From contig JBHGNT010000002.1 in the NCBI GenBank assembly GCA_043228905.1, positions 4,340,001 through 4,404,000 of the forward strand: a stretch of DNA of 64,000 bases, read 5' to 3'. Source of the DNA: Azolla caroliniana (lineage: Eukaryota > Polypodiophyta). Positions 1 to 11,000 of the stretch are shown piece after piece. Made by a program: the position numbers and the translations under genes. Under the pieces are notes generated by a model that did no database searches, had not been told where the DNA came from, and worked only from the letters and a program-made list of their open reading frames with translations. The number at the start of each line of letters is the position of its first letter. Positions within the stretch are counted from its first letter, which is position 1.

Positions 1-68
1 CACGCACGCGCGTAACAACGCGACACCGGCTTGTATCCGGTTCGGACGGTATCCGGTTTTCGCTTGTA

Positions 69-1284
69 CTCCCTCTCAAGCTTGGGAAGTCAAGGACCGT
101 CAATCCAAGGTATGACAGGAATTGCCGAAGCTTGTCGGCTCCTAGGGCTTTGGTGAAGATGCCGGCTGTCTGAAGATTCGTAGTGATATGTTGAAGGTCG
201 ACATCGCCAGCCTGAACATGCTCTTGAATGAAGTGATAGTGCACTTCGATATGCTTCGTGCATGCGTGGAACATCGGGTTTCGAGCGAGATAACTACTGC
301 TCATGTTGTCGCAGTAAAGGAGAATTAGATCTTTGATGGGAACGCCCAGATCCTTTAATATCCTCTTGAGCCATACGACTTCACATGCAGCCACCGTCAT
401 GCCCCTGTATTCGGCCTTTGTGCTCAAAAGAGCGACGGTTGGTTGCTTCTGGCTACTCCAGGAGATGGCTCCACTTCCAAGGGAGAAGATGAAACCAAAG
501 GTTGATTATCGGTCGGCTTTGTAGCCTGCCCAGTCAACATCTGTGTACCCCTCGAGTTGAATTGGTGTGGCTGACTTATAGAGAATGCCATAGTCCATCG
601 TTCCGCTCACGTATCGTAGCACTCTCTTAGCACAATCCAAATGGATATCTCGTGGCATTTGCATGAACTGGCTAAGAAGGCCGACCGAATAGCTCAGGTC
701 TGGTTGAGTGATCGTGAGGTAGATAAGACTACCGATCAGTTGTCAATACTGAGTTGGCTCACACTCTGTGGTGCCAGAATTGGCATCTAGTTTGAGGTTT
801 CGGTCGAGAGGTGTTGCCACAGACTTGCACTCAGTCATCCCGAACTTGTATAACAAGTTGAGAATGTAGTGCCGTTGGGAGATCATAATCTTGGCTGGAG
901 TTCGAATTACCTTGATGCCAAGGAAGTAGTGGAGCTCTTTCATGTCCGCCATCTCGAATTTGTTGGAAATGAGGGATTTGACCTTGTTGATGTCGACTAG
1001 ATGCTCACCTCCAATGACCAGATCATCCACGTACGGGATGACGACGATTAGACTTTCGGTATCGCTTCTTACATAGAGAGAATTGTCGGATTTTGACATT
1101 CAGAAGCCAATTCGATGAAGATATTGTGTTATCTTCGAGTGCCAAGCACGTGGTGCTTGCTTAAGGCTGTAGAGAGGCTTCTTGAGTCAGCAGATGGCTT
1201 GCAGATAATGTTGGATTCAAAGTCGGGTGGTTGTACCATGTACACCTCTCCTCTTCTAATTCGCTTTGAAGAAAAGCGTTCTTG
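69..1284 (-). pseudogene. A1 pol 3' part: second half of reverse transcriptase and RNase H
   Basis: On the minus strand, 743-1099 encodes the reverse transcriptase C-terminal half with a VDDLVIGGEHL segment (one residue off the usual YVDD box: the text reads PYVDDL) and the LHYFLGIKVIRTP stretch. From about 740 down to 90 the RNase H follows in shifted frames, with the YTDVDWAGYKADRR region, the AFSTKAEYRG region and the KHIEVHYHF motif, ending in a short SLRGST-like tail. A purine tract on the minus strand (AAGCTTGAGAGGGAGT) at 69-84 is the expected plus-strand primer next to the missing 3' LTR. Frame changes near 730 and 1100 and several stops make this a pseudogene. The coding sequence continues, after B1 is removed, at 12832. 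Confidence 0.85.
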
Positions 1285-1289
1285 ACATC

Positions 1290-1723
1290 TGTTGATGGCA
1301 AGCTCAATCGGATCCGGATCGGCTGAATAAGCCTGAGCCGGATCGGCATCCGGAAGGATGAGCCGGATCGGTGAGCCGGTGAGCTGGGGAGCTGGTTAGC
1401 CAGATCCAGCAGTAACCGAAAGCCGAGTAATAGCTTAGATTACTAGGTAGTTATTGTCTCGTAGTTAGTGTCAGACGCTCGTGTGAGCATTGATTGAAGT
1501 ACGTTGTACTTCTGTCAGTCCCATGAGGACTTGTATAAATAGTGTTGTTGAGCACGTTGTATGCACAGAGTGTTGATATAATTTTTGAATCTAGATTCCT
1601 GTTCTGCTCTCTCTATCTCTCCCGATTACTCTATGTATTCTGTGTATTATTCTCTCTCTCTCTCTCTCTCTGCTGCTACGCAGCCAAGCTGTTGTCTTAC
1701 GCTTCCGCACATATGTTTCAACA
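1290..1723 (+). repeat. 5' LTR of Copia B1
   Basis: The repeat is 434 bp and begins TGTTGATGGCAAGCTC, ending in TTTCAACA. A TATA box (TATAAATA) lies at 1534-1541 and a CT-rich microsatellite at about 1651-1671 falls in the probable transcribed leader. It pairs with 12371-12826 and is related to the minus-strand LTR at 37835-38248. Confidence 0.93.
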
Positions 1724-1740
1724 TGGTATCAGAGTGCGAG
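1724..1740 (+). promoter_or_regulatory. Primer binding site of B1 (initiator Met tRNA type)
   Basis: The sequence TGGTATCAGAGTGCGAG directly abuts the 5' LTR end. The first 11 bases match the primer site complementary to plant initiator tRNA-Met, as is usual in Copia elements. Confidence 0.88.
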
Positions 1741-1821
1741 GGTTGAAGACCTCTGCAGCCGACATTTGCTTTCGCAAGACGAACCCTACAGGTTGTGAGA
1801 ACAGTAGACAGAAAAAAAAAA

Positions 1822-2760
1822 ATGGACAAAGATATGGCGAGTTCACTTCCTACAGAGGCTCGACCGGAGCAACTACACGTCTTGGTCATACAAATTGCAC
1901 CAGTACCTACTGGGTATGGGTATTGGAGTTTCGTGGAAGGAACGAATGAGGTAGCACCAAGGCCTAGACACAAGGACTTCCCGGTATGGGAGCAAGGAGC
2001 GAGCCGAGTATTATACTGCTTCACGTCCTGTGTGCACGACCAGATGCTCGGCTACATCAGGTATGCAAAGACGCCAAAGGAGGCCTGGGAAAATCTGCAT
2101 AAGATTTTCTCCACAAGTACCACAACCCGTAAGTTGCAGCTCTGGCAAGAACTGAACAACATCTGACAAAGAGATATGTCGGTTACGGACTACACCACCA
2201 AAATAAAGGAGATTTGCGATGCGCTCGGGTCCATCAACGTGACGGTAGACGAAGACGAAATGGTACAAATCTGCCTTGGTGGTCTAGCGCAAAGGTATGG
2301 GTCAATCCGGACAGCGAACTGCACCCGAGAGAAACCACTGACCTTTTTTGACTTGCAATCGATGTTGATGGTCGAAGAAAACCATGCGAGTGGGTCCATG
2401 ACCACTCAATCGGAGAGTCGGATGCTGTACACGGAGGTGGATAAGCCCCGTGGGCGTAGGGGACGAGGTGGGTCGGCACACATTGGAGGCGGCTGGCAAG
2501 AGCAGGAAAGAAGGCATAGAGAACGTGCCGATAGTAGTTTCAGGACTTCCACAAGCAGGGGGAGTCAAGGCAGCGCCGGAGGCCGGCAAGACAAATCCGC
2601 CACGGAATGCTGGTACTGTGGCAAAAAGGGCCACAGAGAAAGTGAGTGCTGGAAGAAGCGCGCTGATTCGGACAAATCTGGATCCGGCAAAACCGGTCGG
2701 GAGAACCGGCTCGCACTACGCACAAGGATCGAAAGGATCCGGAACCGGGAAGACCGATAA
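1822..2760 (+). pseudogene. B1 gag pseudogene
   Basis: The probable start is the ATG at 1822 (MDKDMASSLPTEARPEQ). The region has the Copia Gag landmarks: a YWSFVEG segment, the VLYCFTSCVHDQMLGYIR block, WENLHKIF, the QRDMSVTDYTTKIKEICDAL block, and a CCHC zinc knuckle (CWYCGKKGHRESEC) near 2608-2650 that would bind RNA. A TGA at 2164-2166 interrupts the first third, where relatives read NIQQRDM. The knuckle and the following protease lie in different frames, so a shift occurs after about 2640. An Arg/Gly-rich stretch precedes the knuckle. The Gag shell protein would package the element RNA, but this copy is broken. Confidence 0.85.
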
Positions 2761-5700
2761 GGGTCCAGCCTTGGTGATGAAGCACGAGGCAAATTCGATG
2801 AAGAAGACCACTTCCAAATTGGAGGAAGTATGGTATGTTGATTCTGGTGCGTCGAACCACATGATGAGCCATGAAGAGTGATTCTCTTATCTGGAGAAAC
2901 TGGATCAACCAGGAGTTGTCGAAATCGGAGACGACACTCCTCACCCAATCGGGCATATCGGAGAAGTCCCTTTGAGCCATGTTGGACAGAGGGGGAAGCT
3001 GATGAACGTATTACACGTTCCGACCATCACGAAGAACCTGGTGTCAGTTGGACAGATTGTCGACTAGGGGATGTAGGTGCGGTTTACGCACCTCGGGTGC
3101 TTCATCGAGGAAGAGGGCCAAATCATTGTGCAAGGGCGCAGAGACAAGAGGATGTTTATCCTCAACACCAATGATGTCGGCACCACGTTGTTCGCCAAAG
3201 GACAGAAGATTGAATCGGATATTGATCTCTGGCACAAGCGGATCGACCACGTCAATTACCAGTGGCTTCAAGACATGCAAACGAAACAAGTTGTTTTCGG
3301 TTTGCCGAAGTTTAGTGGCCGGAAGGCCCATGTATGTGAAGCTTGCCAACTTGGGAAGCAACACCGGCTTCCATTCCCCACCGAACAAAACCGTACCCGT
3401 AACAAGCTCGACCTTATCCATTCGGATGTATGGGGACCGGCACAGAACGTCAGTCTTGGTAGGAGTCAATATTTCGTCTCCTTCATCGACGACTACAACC
3501 GGCACACATGGATCTACCTCATCGAGCAGAAGAGTGAAGTCTTCGAGTGTTTCCAGAACCTGCAGAGCCTGGTTGAACGGGAAACAGAGAGAAAGATCAA
3601 GTGCTTGCGGTCGGATGGTAGAAAAGAGTACTTTTCCGGTCAACTCAACGGGTATCTGCAACAAATGGGAATTTGGCGAGAATTCAATTGCAGATATACG
3701 CCGGAGCAAAACGGCATGGCCGAAAGGAAAAATCGTTCGATTGTGGACACGGCAAGGGCAATGCTGGAAGAGAAGAGCATGCCCCATTTCTACTGGACGG
3801 AGGCGGTCCGGACGGCCGTCTACATCCAAAACTGGATCGATGACAAGGTGTCTGCGCATGAGCTCTATTTCGGGCGCAATCAGAATTTGAGACACCTTCA
3901 GATATTCGGTAGCACTGCATATGTGCATGTGCCGGATGAAAAGCGGAGGAAGTTGGATGCAAAGTCGAAGAAGTGCATCTTAGTCGGCTACTCACATGAG
4001 CAAAAGGGGTATAAGTGTTATAACCTCCGGACGAAGCAGGTCCGAGTTAGCTGGGATGTTGAGTTTGATGAGACGGCATCATGGTATGCCTTACCGGCTC
4101 CAACTTCCGACCTTGACCCGATACTGGAGGATGAGGCTAGTGAGCCTGAACCGGCCCAGATAGAAGATGAAGACCTCGGCACTCTAGAAGAGAGTCCGAT
4201 CTCATTTCGGTTAAGTGGACCGAATGCGGTTGAGTCGGGATGACCAGTCAGATGAGGAACCGGCGAGTAGTGGAGACTCTGTTGTGCTCTCCCCATGCAA
4301 GGAATTGAGGAGACGGTTCACGCGCAGAGAGAAGGGGAAGAAGAAGACGTCAGAATACGAAATTGGCAACGTTGAGTCAAATCGGAACGAATCCGACTCC
4401 AAAAGGATGAAGGCGGAACTCTGGGAATGAAGTCCGACCAGGCCAAGAAGGGCCCCAAACCGGGTAATACCAAGTTACGCCGGTCTTCCCGCCAAAAGAA
4501 CCCCGTGACGCGGTACGGGTACAATGAGTACATGGCGCATCACTATGCGTACATGACCAAGGTGGCGGAAGTGCGTGAGCCGGAGAGTTACGCAGAAGCA
4601 ACAAAGGACGCAAATTGGCATGCCGCTATGGAGGAAGAAATGCAGGCACTTGATGCAAATGACACATGGGACCTAGTTGACCCTCCTCGTCACTGTAAAC
4701 CGATTGGATGTAAGTGGGTGTACAAAGTAAAGTACAATGCCGACGGATCGGTTAATCAGTAGAAGGCCCGGTTAGTGGCGAAGGGATATGCGTAGACCCA
4801 TGGAATCGATTATGATGAGACCTTCGCTCTAGTAGCAAAGATGACGACGGTCCGTGTGGTGCTGGCGGTTGCTGCAGCAAGGGAGTGGCATCTTCACTAG
4901 ATGGATGTGAAGAATTCATTTCTTCAAGGAGATCTTGAAGAAGAGGTCTTTATGACCCAACCTCCCGGTTTCCAGATGGAGATGAACAAGTCGGTGGTAT
5001 GCCGGCTGAAGAAGTTACTTTATGGCCTAAAGCAAGCCCCCCGAGCTTGGAATGCGAAGATCACGCACCGGTTGCGTAAGATGGGGTTTGCGGCCTCCAA
5101 GTCTGACTCTTCGTTGTTCATTCGGCAAGGTTCGGACGGTCCAGTTTGCATCTTACTGTATGTTGATGATCTAGTCATCACTGGAGCCAGACTCGATGAC
5201 ATCAACCGAGTCAAGTCCCATATGTCAGACGCATTTGAGATGAAGGACCTGGGGGACCTTCACTATTTCCTCAGGATCAAGGTGATCCGAACCCCCGATG
5301 GAATATTGCTCTCACAAAGACACTATGTGTTGAATATGTTGTACAAGTTCGGCATGAAGGAATGTCGTCCAATCTCCACACCCCTAGATCGGACCAGAAG
5401 CATCGTCCCGACTCTGGACCGGCCTGCAATGAGAAGCGATTCCGACAAATCGTCGGAAGCCTCATATATTTGACAATCACTCGACCCGACATCAGTTATC
5501 CGGTCAGCGTGATCAACCAATATATGCAGAAGCTGACCGTGGAGCACCTTCTGTGCGCGCATCGAATTTTGCGATATGTGAGCGGCACGAAGGACCGGGA
5601 ACTGTTATACCGGCGTGGTATAACCGAAGAGCTAGTCAGCTACACCGATGCTGACTGGGCCAACGATGCATCGGATTGCCAATCTACCTCTGGCTATATG

Positions 5701-6120
5701 TTTTCCCTTGGTAGCGCAGCTGTTGCGTGGAGCAGCCAAAAGCAGCCAATAGTGGCCCTCTCAACACTAAGGCTGAATACCGGGGCGCTACGGTTGCCAC
5801 CTGTGAAGCCATTTGGCTTCGGCGACTGTTGCCGATTCCGATCCTAATCTACTGCGACAACATAAGTAGCATGCAACTTGCCAAGAACCCCGTATTCCAT
5901 GCTCGCACAAAGCACATAGAAGTGCACTACCACTTCGTGCGTGAGCGTGTCCTGAGCGGTGAAGTTGAACTTTGGTATGTTCATACGGATCGGCAAGTTG
6001 CCGACATCTTCACCAAACCGCTCGGATCGGACAAGTTGCAGCACTTCACCGAAATGCTTGGTGTTCAGCAGCTCGACGTGCCACACTTGAGGGTGAGAAC
6101 GGGCAAAGGCAAAGAAACTG
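2761..6120 (+). pseudogene. B1 pol pseudogene: protease, integrase, reverse transcriptase, RNase H
   Basis: The order PR-IN-RT-RH is that of Copia. The protease motif VDSGASNHM is at about 2836-2862. The integrase zinc-binding region (LWHKRIDHVNYQWL and CEACQLGKQH) and its core, with SDVWG, RSDGRKEYF and EQNGMAERKNR, lie in 3077-4100. Reverse transcriptase starts at IGCKWVYKVK near 4703 and has MDVKNSFLQGDLEEEV and YVDDLVI (about 5158). RNase H has YTDADWAND and TKHIEVHYHF. The core motif reads RSDGRK where relatives have RSDGGK. In-frame stops sit at 2879, 3064, 3073, 4760, 4794 and 4899; three of them read as CAG to TAG. Further frame changes occur near 4240, 5470 and 5760. Confidence 0.88.
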
Positions 6121-6449
6121 CTGATTGCGCCGGTGAGGGAAGAACCGACAAAAGGGGAGACAAGAAGAAGAAAGGAGCCGAGTCGACAAAGGAAGTTGAC
6201 ACATCCGAACAAGTCAGAACAAGCGGCAACGATGGCAGAGTCAAGAAGGACAAAGTCCACCAGAAGAAGAAGGCCAAGACCCGGACATGGTCTGATGTGG
6301 TGAAGGGCCTGGAACCGGAAGACGAATCGGGAGCAACCGATTCGGACAAGAGCTGGAACGAATCGGAGACATCCGATTCGGTTCAACAGACGGATTTGGA
6401 AGAACCAGATCAATTCAAGGCCAAGAGGACGAGATGGCAGCTGTCATGA
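6081..6449 (+). other. B1 extension downstream of RNase H: open, Lys/Glu-rich tail split by G1
   Basis: Relatives A1, A2 and E stop within a few residues of the RNase H end. In B1 the same frame stays open after VQQLDVPHLR for about 117 more codons to the G1 insertion. With G1 and one duplication copy taken out, it reads on for about 16 codons to a TGA at 12152-12154. The tail is charged, with runs such as KKKKGAES and KKKAKTRTW, and has Ser/Asp/Glu-rich patches but no recognised domain. It could be a true C-terminal extension of the polyprotein, captured sequence, or a chance open frame in 3' non-coding DNA. The visible stop at 6447 is created by the G1 LTR. Confidence 0.5.
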
Positions 6450-6871
6450 GATGGTTAAGACTCGAACCCATGACCTTATGGTATATGGGTCGAGCTCTTA
6501 ACCATCTCACCATCTATTGTAATTCATAGAATATTATTTTCATTTATGTTTTATTATAAGAAAGTAATGTATATTCCAGATTTCTCTGGAACATTCTAGA
6601 AGCTTCAGGATTATTCCTGAGAACACTATAAAAGAAGGCACTAAGCATTATGTTGAACCAAATTGGTTCAACACCAGTCTTAAGCCTCTTAGTCGATTTG
6701 TACTTATCTTTCATATAATATAAGAGCTGCTGTCATCAGCCTATTTCCCTCTCTCTCTCCTCTTCTCACTTCCTCTCTCTCGGGAATCTTACGCAGTCCC
6801 GTCCTCTTAGTACTAATAGTACTACTCTTCTTAGTACTAATTCCATCTCTGTTTTAGTACTATTCCTGACA
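6442..6871 (+). repeat. 5' LTR of G1
   Basis: The repeat is 430 bp, TG...CA. Its first 67 bases contain a long hairpin/tRNA-like block (6448-6508). A TATA box (TATAAAA) lies at 6627-6633, followed by a CT-rich tract at about 6751-6780. Four copies of AGTACT sit in the last 65 bases (6809, 6818, 6833, 6856). The sequence after the LTR, GTTTGAACCAATTTTTTCC, is not a standard tRNA primer site that I recognise. Confidence 0.94.
6448..6508 (-). other. Antisense tRNA-like module / hairpin in G1 LTR
   Basis: The two ends are inverted repeats (GAGATGGTTAAGA and its near-complement CTCTTAACCATCTC). Read on the minus strand the block resembles a tRNA: a D-arm-like GGTTAAGAGC, a variable-loop-like AAGGTC, and a T-arm with the B-box-like GGTTCGAGTC. 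The cloverleaf is imperfect, so this is a tRNA-derived remnant rather than a tRNA gene. The same block is in the 3' LTR (11679-11739) and, in a more tRNA-like form, in G2. Confidence 0.6.
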
Positions 6872-6940
6872 GTTTGAACCAATTTTTTCCTCTAGCCTAC
6901 TTGTCACTCTCCCTCATCCTCCTACCCTTTCCCCTATACT

Positions 6941-8095
6941 ATGGCTACTGTTAGCGCCCAAGAATACCAATCCGTTTTCTCCGAGCTCCAGTGCCTAAAA
7001 GAAAAGTTTGTTGCCTTGGAACAAGAAAACCAACGGCTGATAGGGGATCTGCAACAAATCGCTCTAGAAAAACAACAAACGCAACAACATGGGGAGTTAG
7101 CGTTACGGGTACAACAACTCGAAGCAGCGTTGCAACAACAAGGATCCAGTCCCCAAGGATTTCATAAAGAGCCCAAGATTGGACTTCCTGTGAAATTTGA
7201 TGGAACGCGTTCGCAATTTCGGGGATTCCTTAATCAGGTACGCTTAGTCATCCAGATGCATCCTTCCCGATATCCCACTGATGCATCTCGAGTCGGCCTA
7301 ATAGGCACGCTACTTAGCGGCTCAGCCTTGGCATGGTTCGCTCCGCTTCTAGAAAAACAATCGCCCTTGCTTAATAACTTTGAAGATTTTATTGGTGAGT
7401 TTAAAGCCTGCTTTGGAGACACCGACAGCATCAGGACGGCGATCAACAAGATCCGGCGATTGCGTCAAGGCGATCGTCCAGCCTCTGCCTACGCGGCGGA
7501 TTTCCGCCTACTTGCTTCAGATATACCCTGGGATGATCAAGCACTAATGGAGCAGTTTCGCTATGGCTTGCGAAACGATGTCAAAGATCTACTTCTAACT
7601 TTCCCCGAAGAACCAAAGTCTCTTACGGAGGCAATCAGTCGAGCAGTTCGATGTGACAACCGCCTTTTTGAACGGCGTTCAGAACGTCAATTACAGATAC
7701 CACGCTCTAGGCCAGAACCCACTTACGCCGCAGTCGCGGCTAAACCGTTTGCACGAGACATACCTCAAGCAAATACTTCGACACCGATGGAGATCGATAC
7801 CATGCGTCGACGCGGCCCGTTATCGGAAGAAGAAAAGCAACGACGACGTGCCAATCGATTATGCCTTTATTGCGGTGGACCAGGACATATCGCCATCAAT
7901 TGTCCCCATAGGCCAAGAAGACAGGTAAATCAAATTGTCGCCTGTACTAAACCTGAGTCAATTCTTCCCTTCGGAGTGTCTGATAGTAGTAATAGTACTA
8001 ATAGAGTGTCAGATAGTATTCATAGTACTAATAGCCCAAGTATCTCAAATAAATTTGAAATCCTTAGTCAATTAGATGAAGAGTTAAACGATTGA
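6941..8095 (+). CDS. G1 Gag protein (Sushi/Tcn1-like) with CCHC knuckle
   Basis: This 384-residue Gag forms the particle that packages element RNA. Residues 1-65 are Gln/Glu-rich and probably coiled coil (QECLKEKFVALEQENQ type). The core at about 75-245 has FDGTRSQFRGFLNQ, LIGTLLSGSALAWFAPLLE, IRRLRQGDRPASAYAADFRLLA and IPWDDQALMEQFRYGLR. These are the landmarks of the Ty3 Gag seen in vertebrate Sushi elements and their domesticated RTL/PEG10 relatives. A zinc knuckle CLYCGGPGHIAINC lies near residues 308-321. The start is the first ATG after the leader, 69 nt beyond the LTR. The stop TGA at 8093 lies just after a GTTAAAC heptamer, where pol is entered by a -1 shift. The G2 copy of this frame carries a stop and an indel. 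Confidence 0.93.
   Translation: MATVSAQEYQSVFSELQCLKEKFVALEQENQRLIGDLQQIALEKQQTQQHGELALRVQQLEAALQQQGSSPQGFHKEPKIGLPVKFDGTRSQFRGFLNQVRLVIQMHPSRYPTDASRVGLIGTLLSGSALAWFAPLLEKQSPLLNNFEDFIGEFKACFGDTDSIRTAINKIRRLRQGDRPASAYAADFRLLASDIPWDDQALMEQFRYGLRNDVKDLLLTFPEEPKSLTEAISRAVRCDNRLFERRSERQLQIPRSRPEPTYAAVAAKPFARDIPQANTSTPMEIDTMRRRGPLSEEEKQRRRANRLCLYCGGPGHIAINCPHRPRRQVNQIVACTKPESILPFGVSDSSNSTNRVSDSIHSTNSPSISNKFEILSQLDEELND
8083..8089 (+). promoter_or_regulatory. Candidate -1 ribosomal frameshift site GTTAAAC
   Basis: In the gag frame the bases split as G TTA AAC, followed by GAT TGA (stop). A one-base backward slip gives GTT AAA CGA TTG AGT, which is the pol frame; pol is open from 8080, after a TGA at 8077. 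The pol frame has no good ATG near its start, so some form of frameshift is needed. GTTAAAC is a known arterivirus-type slippery heptamer. The same heptamer at the same place is kept in G2 (51828-51834, minus strand). I have not folded the downstream RNA. Confidence 0.6.
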
Positions 8096-11000
8096 GTCCA
8101 GCCAAAATAGGAGCCATTTGGTTGGACAGCAGCCCTAGATCTGTACAGCCCATTAGTGGTTCCATTCCTTCCAAGCAAGTTAGCAATGTGTTCCTAGCCC
8201 AAGTCATTGTTAGTACTAAAAGTACTCCCCCAGTACCCGTCCTAGCACTTTTAGATTCCGGAGCTAATTCCTGTTTCATGGATCGAAATTTTGCCCAAGC
8301 TTCTCAGATATCCTTAAGAAAACTTCCTTGTCCCGCATCTGTAGTGGTCATTGATGGTCGTCCCATTGCTTCCGGGAATATTGTAGAAGAATCAGAACCC
8401 ATTCAAGTTGTCCTAGGTAGTTTTGTGTGTATAATATCATTTAATATAATTAGTAGTCCAGAGCATCCCATTGTCCTAGGATTACCTTGGCTTGAGTTAC
8501 ATAATCCAGCCATAGATTGGAGAACAAGAGAAGTCCGATATCGACCACCCCAAGAATCAACTCGCCGAGTTTCGACCATTTCACTCCATCAACTACGCGA
8601 AGAAGGACCCAAGGAGGCAATGTTCCTATTTTCCATATCAGTACATCCTTCCAGCACTATTAAGAAGGACTCCTCAGTACAACTTCCGGCAAAATATCAT
8701 CCTTATGCCGATGTATTTGACAAGGTAAAAGCCGGTACCCTTCCTCATCACCGTCCCTATGACTGTCCCATCGATTTACAACCAGGAACCGAGCCACCAT
8801 GGGGACCAATTTACAACCTGTCACCCACCGAGTTAGAAGTCCTTCGAGCCTACATAGAGGAGAACTTGGCAAGCGGGTTCATCCGTCATTCGAAGTCTCC
8901 GGCCGGTGCACCCATCTTCTTTGTCAAGAAGAAAGATGGCTCACTTCGTCTTGTCGTTGATTACCGCGGATTAAATAAAGTCACCATCCGGAATAGGTAT
9001 GCACTTCCTCTTATATCAAGTCTTTTAGAGCGAGTTAATGGTGCCAAGTTTTTTACTAAAATCGACCTACGCGGAGCGTATAATCTCGTGCGGATCCGAC
9101 CGGGAGATGAGTGGAAGACCGCTTTTCGCACGCGGTATGGGCATTTTGAGTATACTGTTATGCCGTTTGGCCTAACCAATGCACCCGCAGTCTTCCAACA
9201 CATGGCAAATGATATATTCAGAGACCTCTTGGATATCTGTTTGATCATTTATCTGGATGATCTGTTGATTTATTCGAAGACCCAGGAAGAGCACGACTCT
9301 CATGTACTATTAGTACTAAAGCGACTCCGCGAGAATGGTCTTTATGCCAAGCTAGAAAAATGTAGCTTTGACTGCAAGCAAGTGGAATTTCTAGGCTACG
9401 TCATCTCCTCAAAGGGCATCGCCATGGATCCAGCTAAGATCCAAACTGTACTAGAGTGGCAAATTCCACGGTCGGTACGAGATGTACAATGTTTTCTAGG
9501 TTTTGCTAACTTCTACCGTAAGTTTATACAGGATTACTCGAAGATTATTTTACCTCTCACACAACTTACGAAGAAGGGCCAAGCATTTCTTTGGTCCATT
9601 GAAGCAGATATGGCTTTTCGGCATCTTAAGAAAGCCTTTACATCAGCACCGATTCTAGCTCATGTGGATACAAGCAAACCATTCATCATGGAGGCCGACG
9701 CATCAGATTTCGCCCTCGGTAGCATCCTTTCTCAACAAGGTGATAAAGAAGAGTTGCATCCGGTGGCTTTCCATTCGCGCAAATTCGATGTCGCAGAAAT
9801 CAACTACGAAATACATGACAAGGAGTTATTAGCCATCGTGGATTCATTTGTACAATGGCGGCATTTCTTAGAGGGCTCTCCACATCAGGTCATTGTCTTC
9901 AGCGATCATAAAAATCTTGCTTATTTTCAGAACGCTCGCGTACTAAATCGACGGCAAGCTCGGTGGGCGCAATTCCTCACGCGTTTCGACTTCAAAATCA
10001 CATATCGACCGGGGAAGCAGCAAGGAAAAGCAGATGCACTATCACGACGTTCATATCTTGCACCTCGTCCTGGTGAAGCAACATTTGATAATCAAAAGCA
10101 AGTAATCTTGGGACCAACACGATTGCACACGACGCGGATTTTTCACACCCCGATGGATTCACGGATTACCGATGACATACGTGCAACCTTGAAGACGGAT
10201 AGTTTTGCTCAAGACATCCTGGCGCACATTGATACTTCTCGGGCATCCTGTTCTCAGTCTCAACAACCAGGTATTGACTACCGACAATTCGAATATCATG
10301 ATGGTTTGTTATTCTTTAAAAAGCGCGTATATGTCCCCGATTGCTCCTGTCGCCTTCAAATTGTCCAACATTGTCACGACACCCATACGGCGGGACATTT
10401 CGGTAGTACTAAGACGTTGGAGCTAGTGCAGCGATCTTTTTGGTGGCCCCACATGCGCCGTTTTGTCGACGACTACGTTCGGACCTGTGATGCTTGCTGC
10501 CGAGCAAAGATGCCACGACACCATCCATATGGCTTGTTGGAACCTTTACCAATTCCAAGTAAGCCATGGCAGTCTATTTGTCTTGATTTTATCACAGATC
10601 TGCCGGTCTCGAAAGGGTTCGATGCTATCCTAACCGTCGTCGATCGATATACGAAGATGGCACATTTTGTGCCATGTACTAAAGCCATCACTAGCGAGGA
10701 AACCGCCGCTCTTGTTATGCGTGAGGTTTTTCGGCATCATGGCCTCCCAGACAGTATTATCAGTGACCGAGGCCCGCAATTTGTCTCCAAATTTTGGCAG
10801 CATCTCTTCAAGATGCTCAAGGTCTCCTGCAACCTCTCCTCCGGCTACCATCCTCAGACCGACGGACAGGCGGAACGAACAAACCAAACGCTGGAGCAAT
10901 ATCTCCGGTGTTTCCTGAGTTATCAACAGGACGATTGGGCCGAGATTCTCCACTTTGCGGAGTTTGCGTATAATAATGCTATTCACTCCTCGACTCGGGT

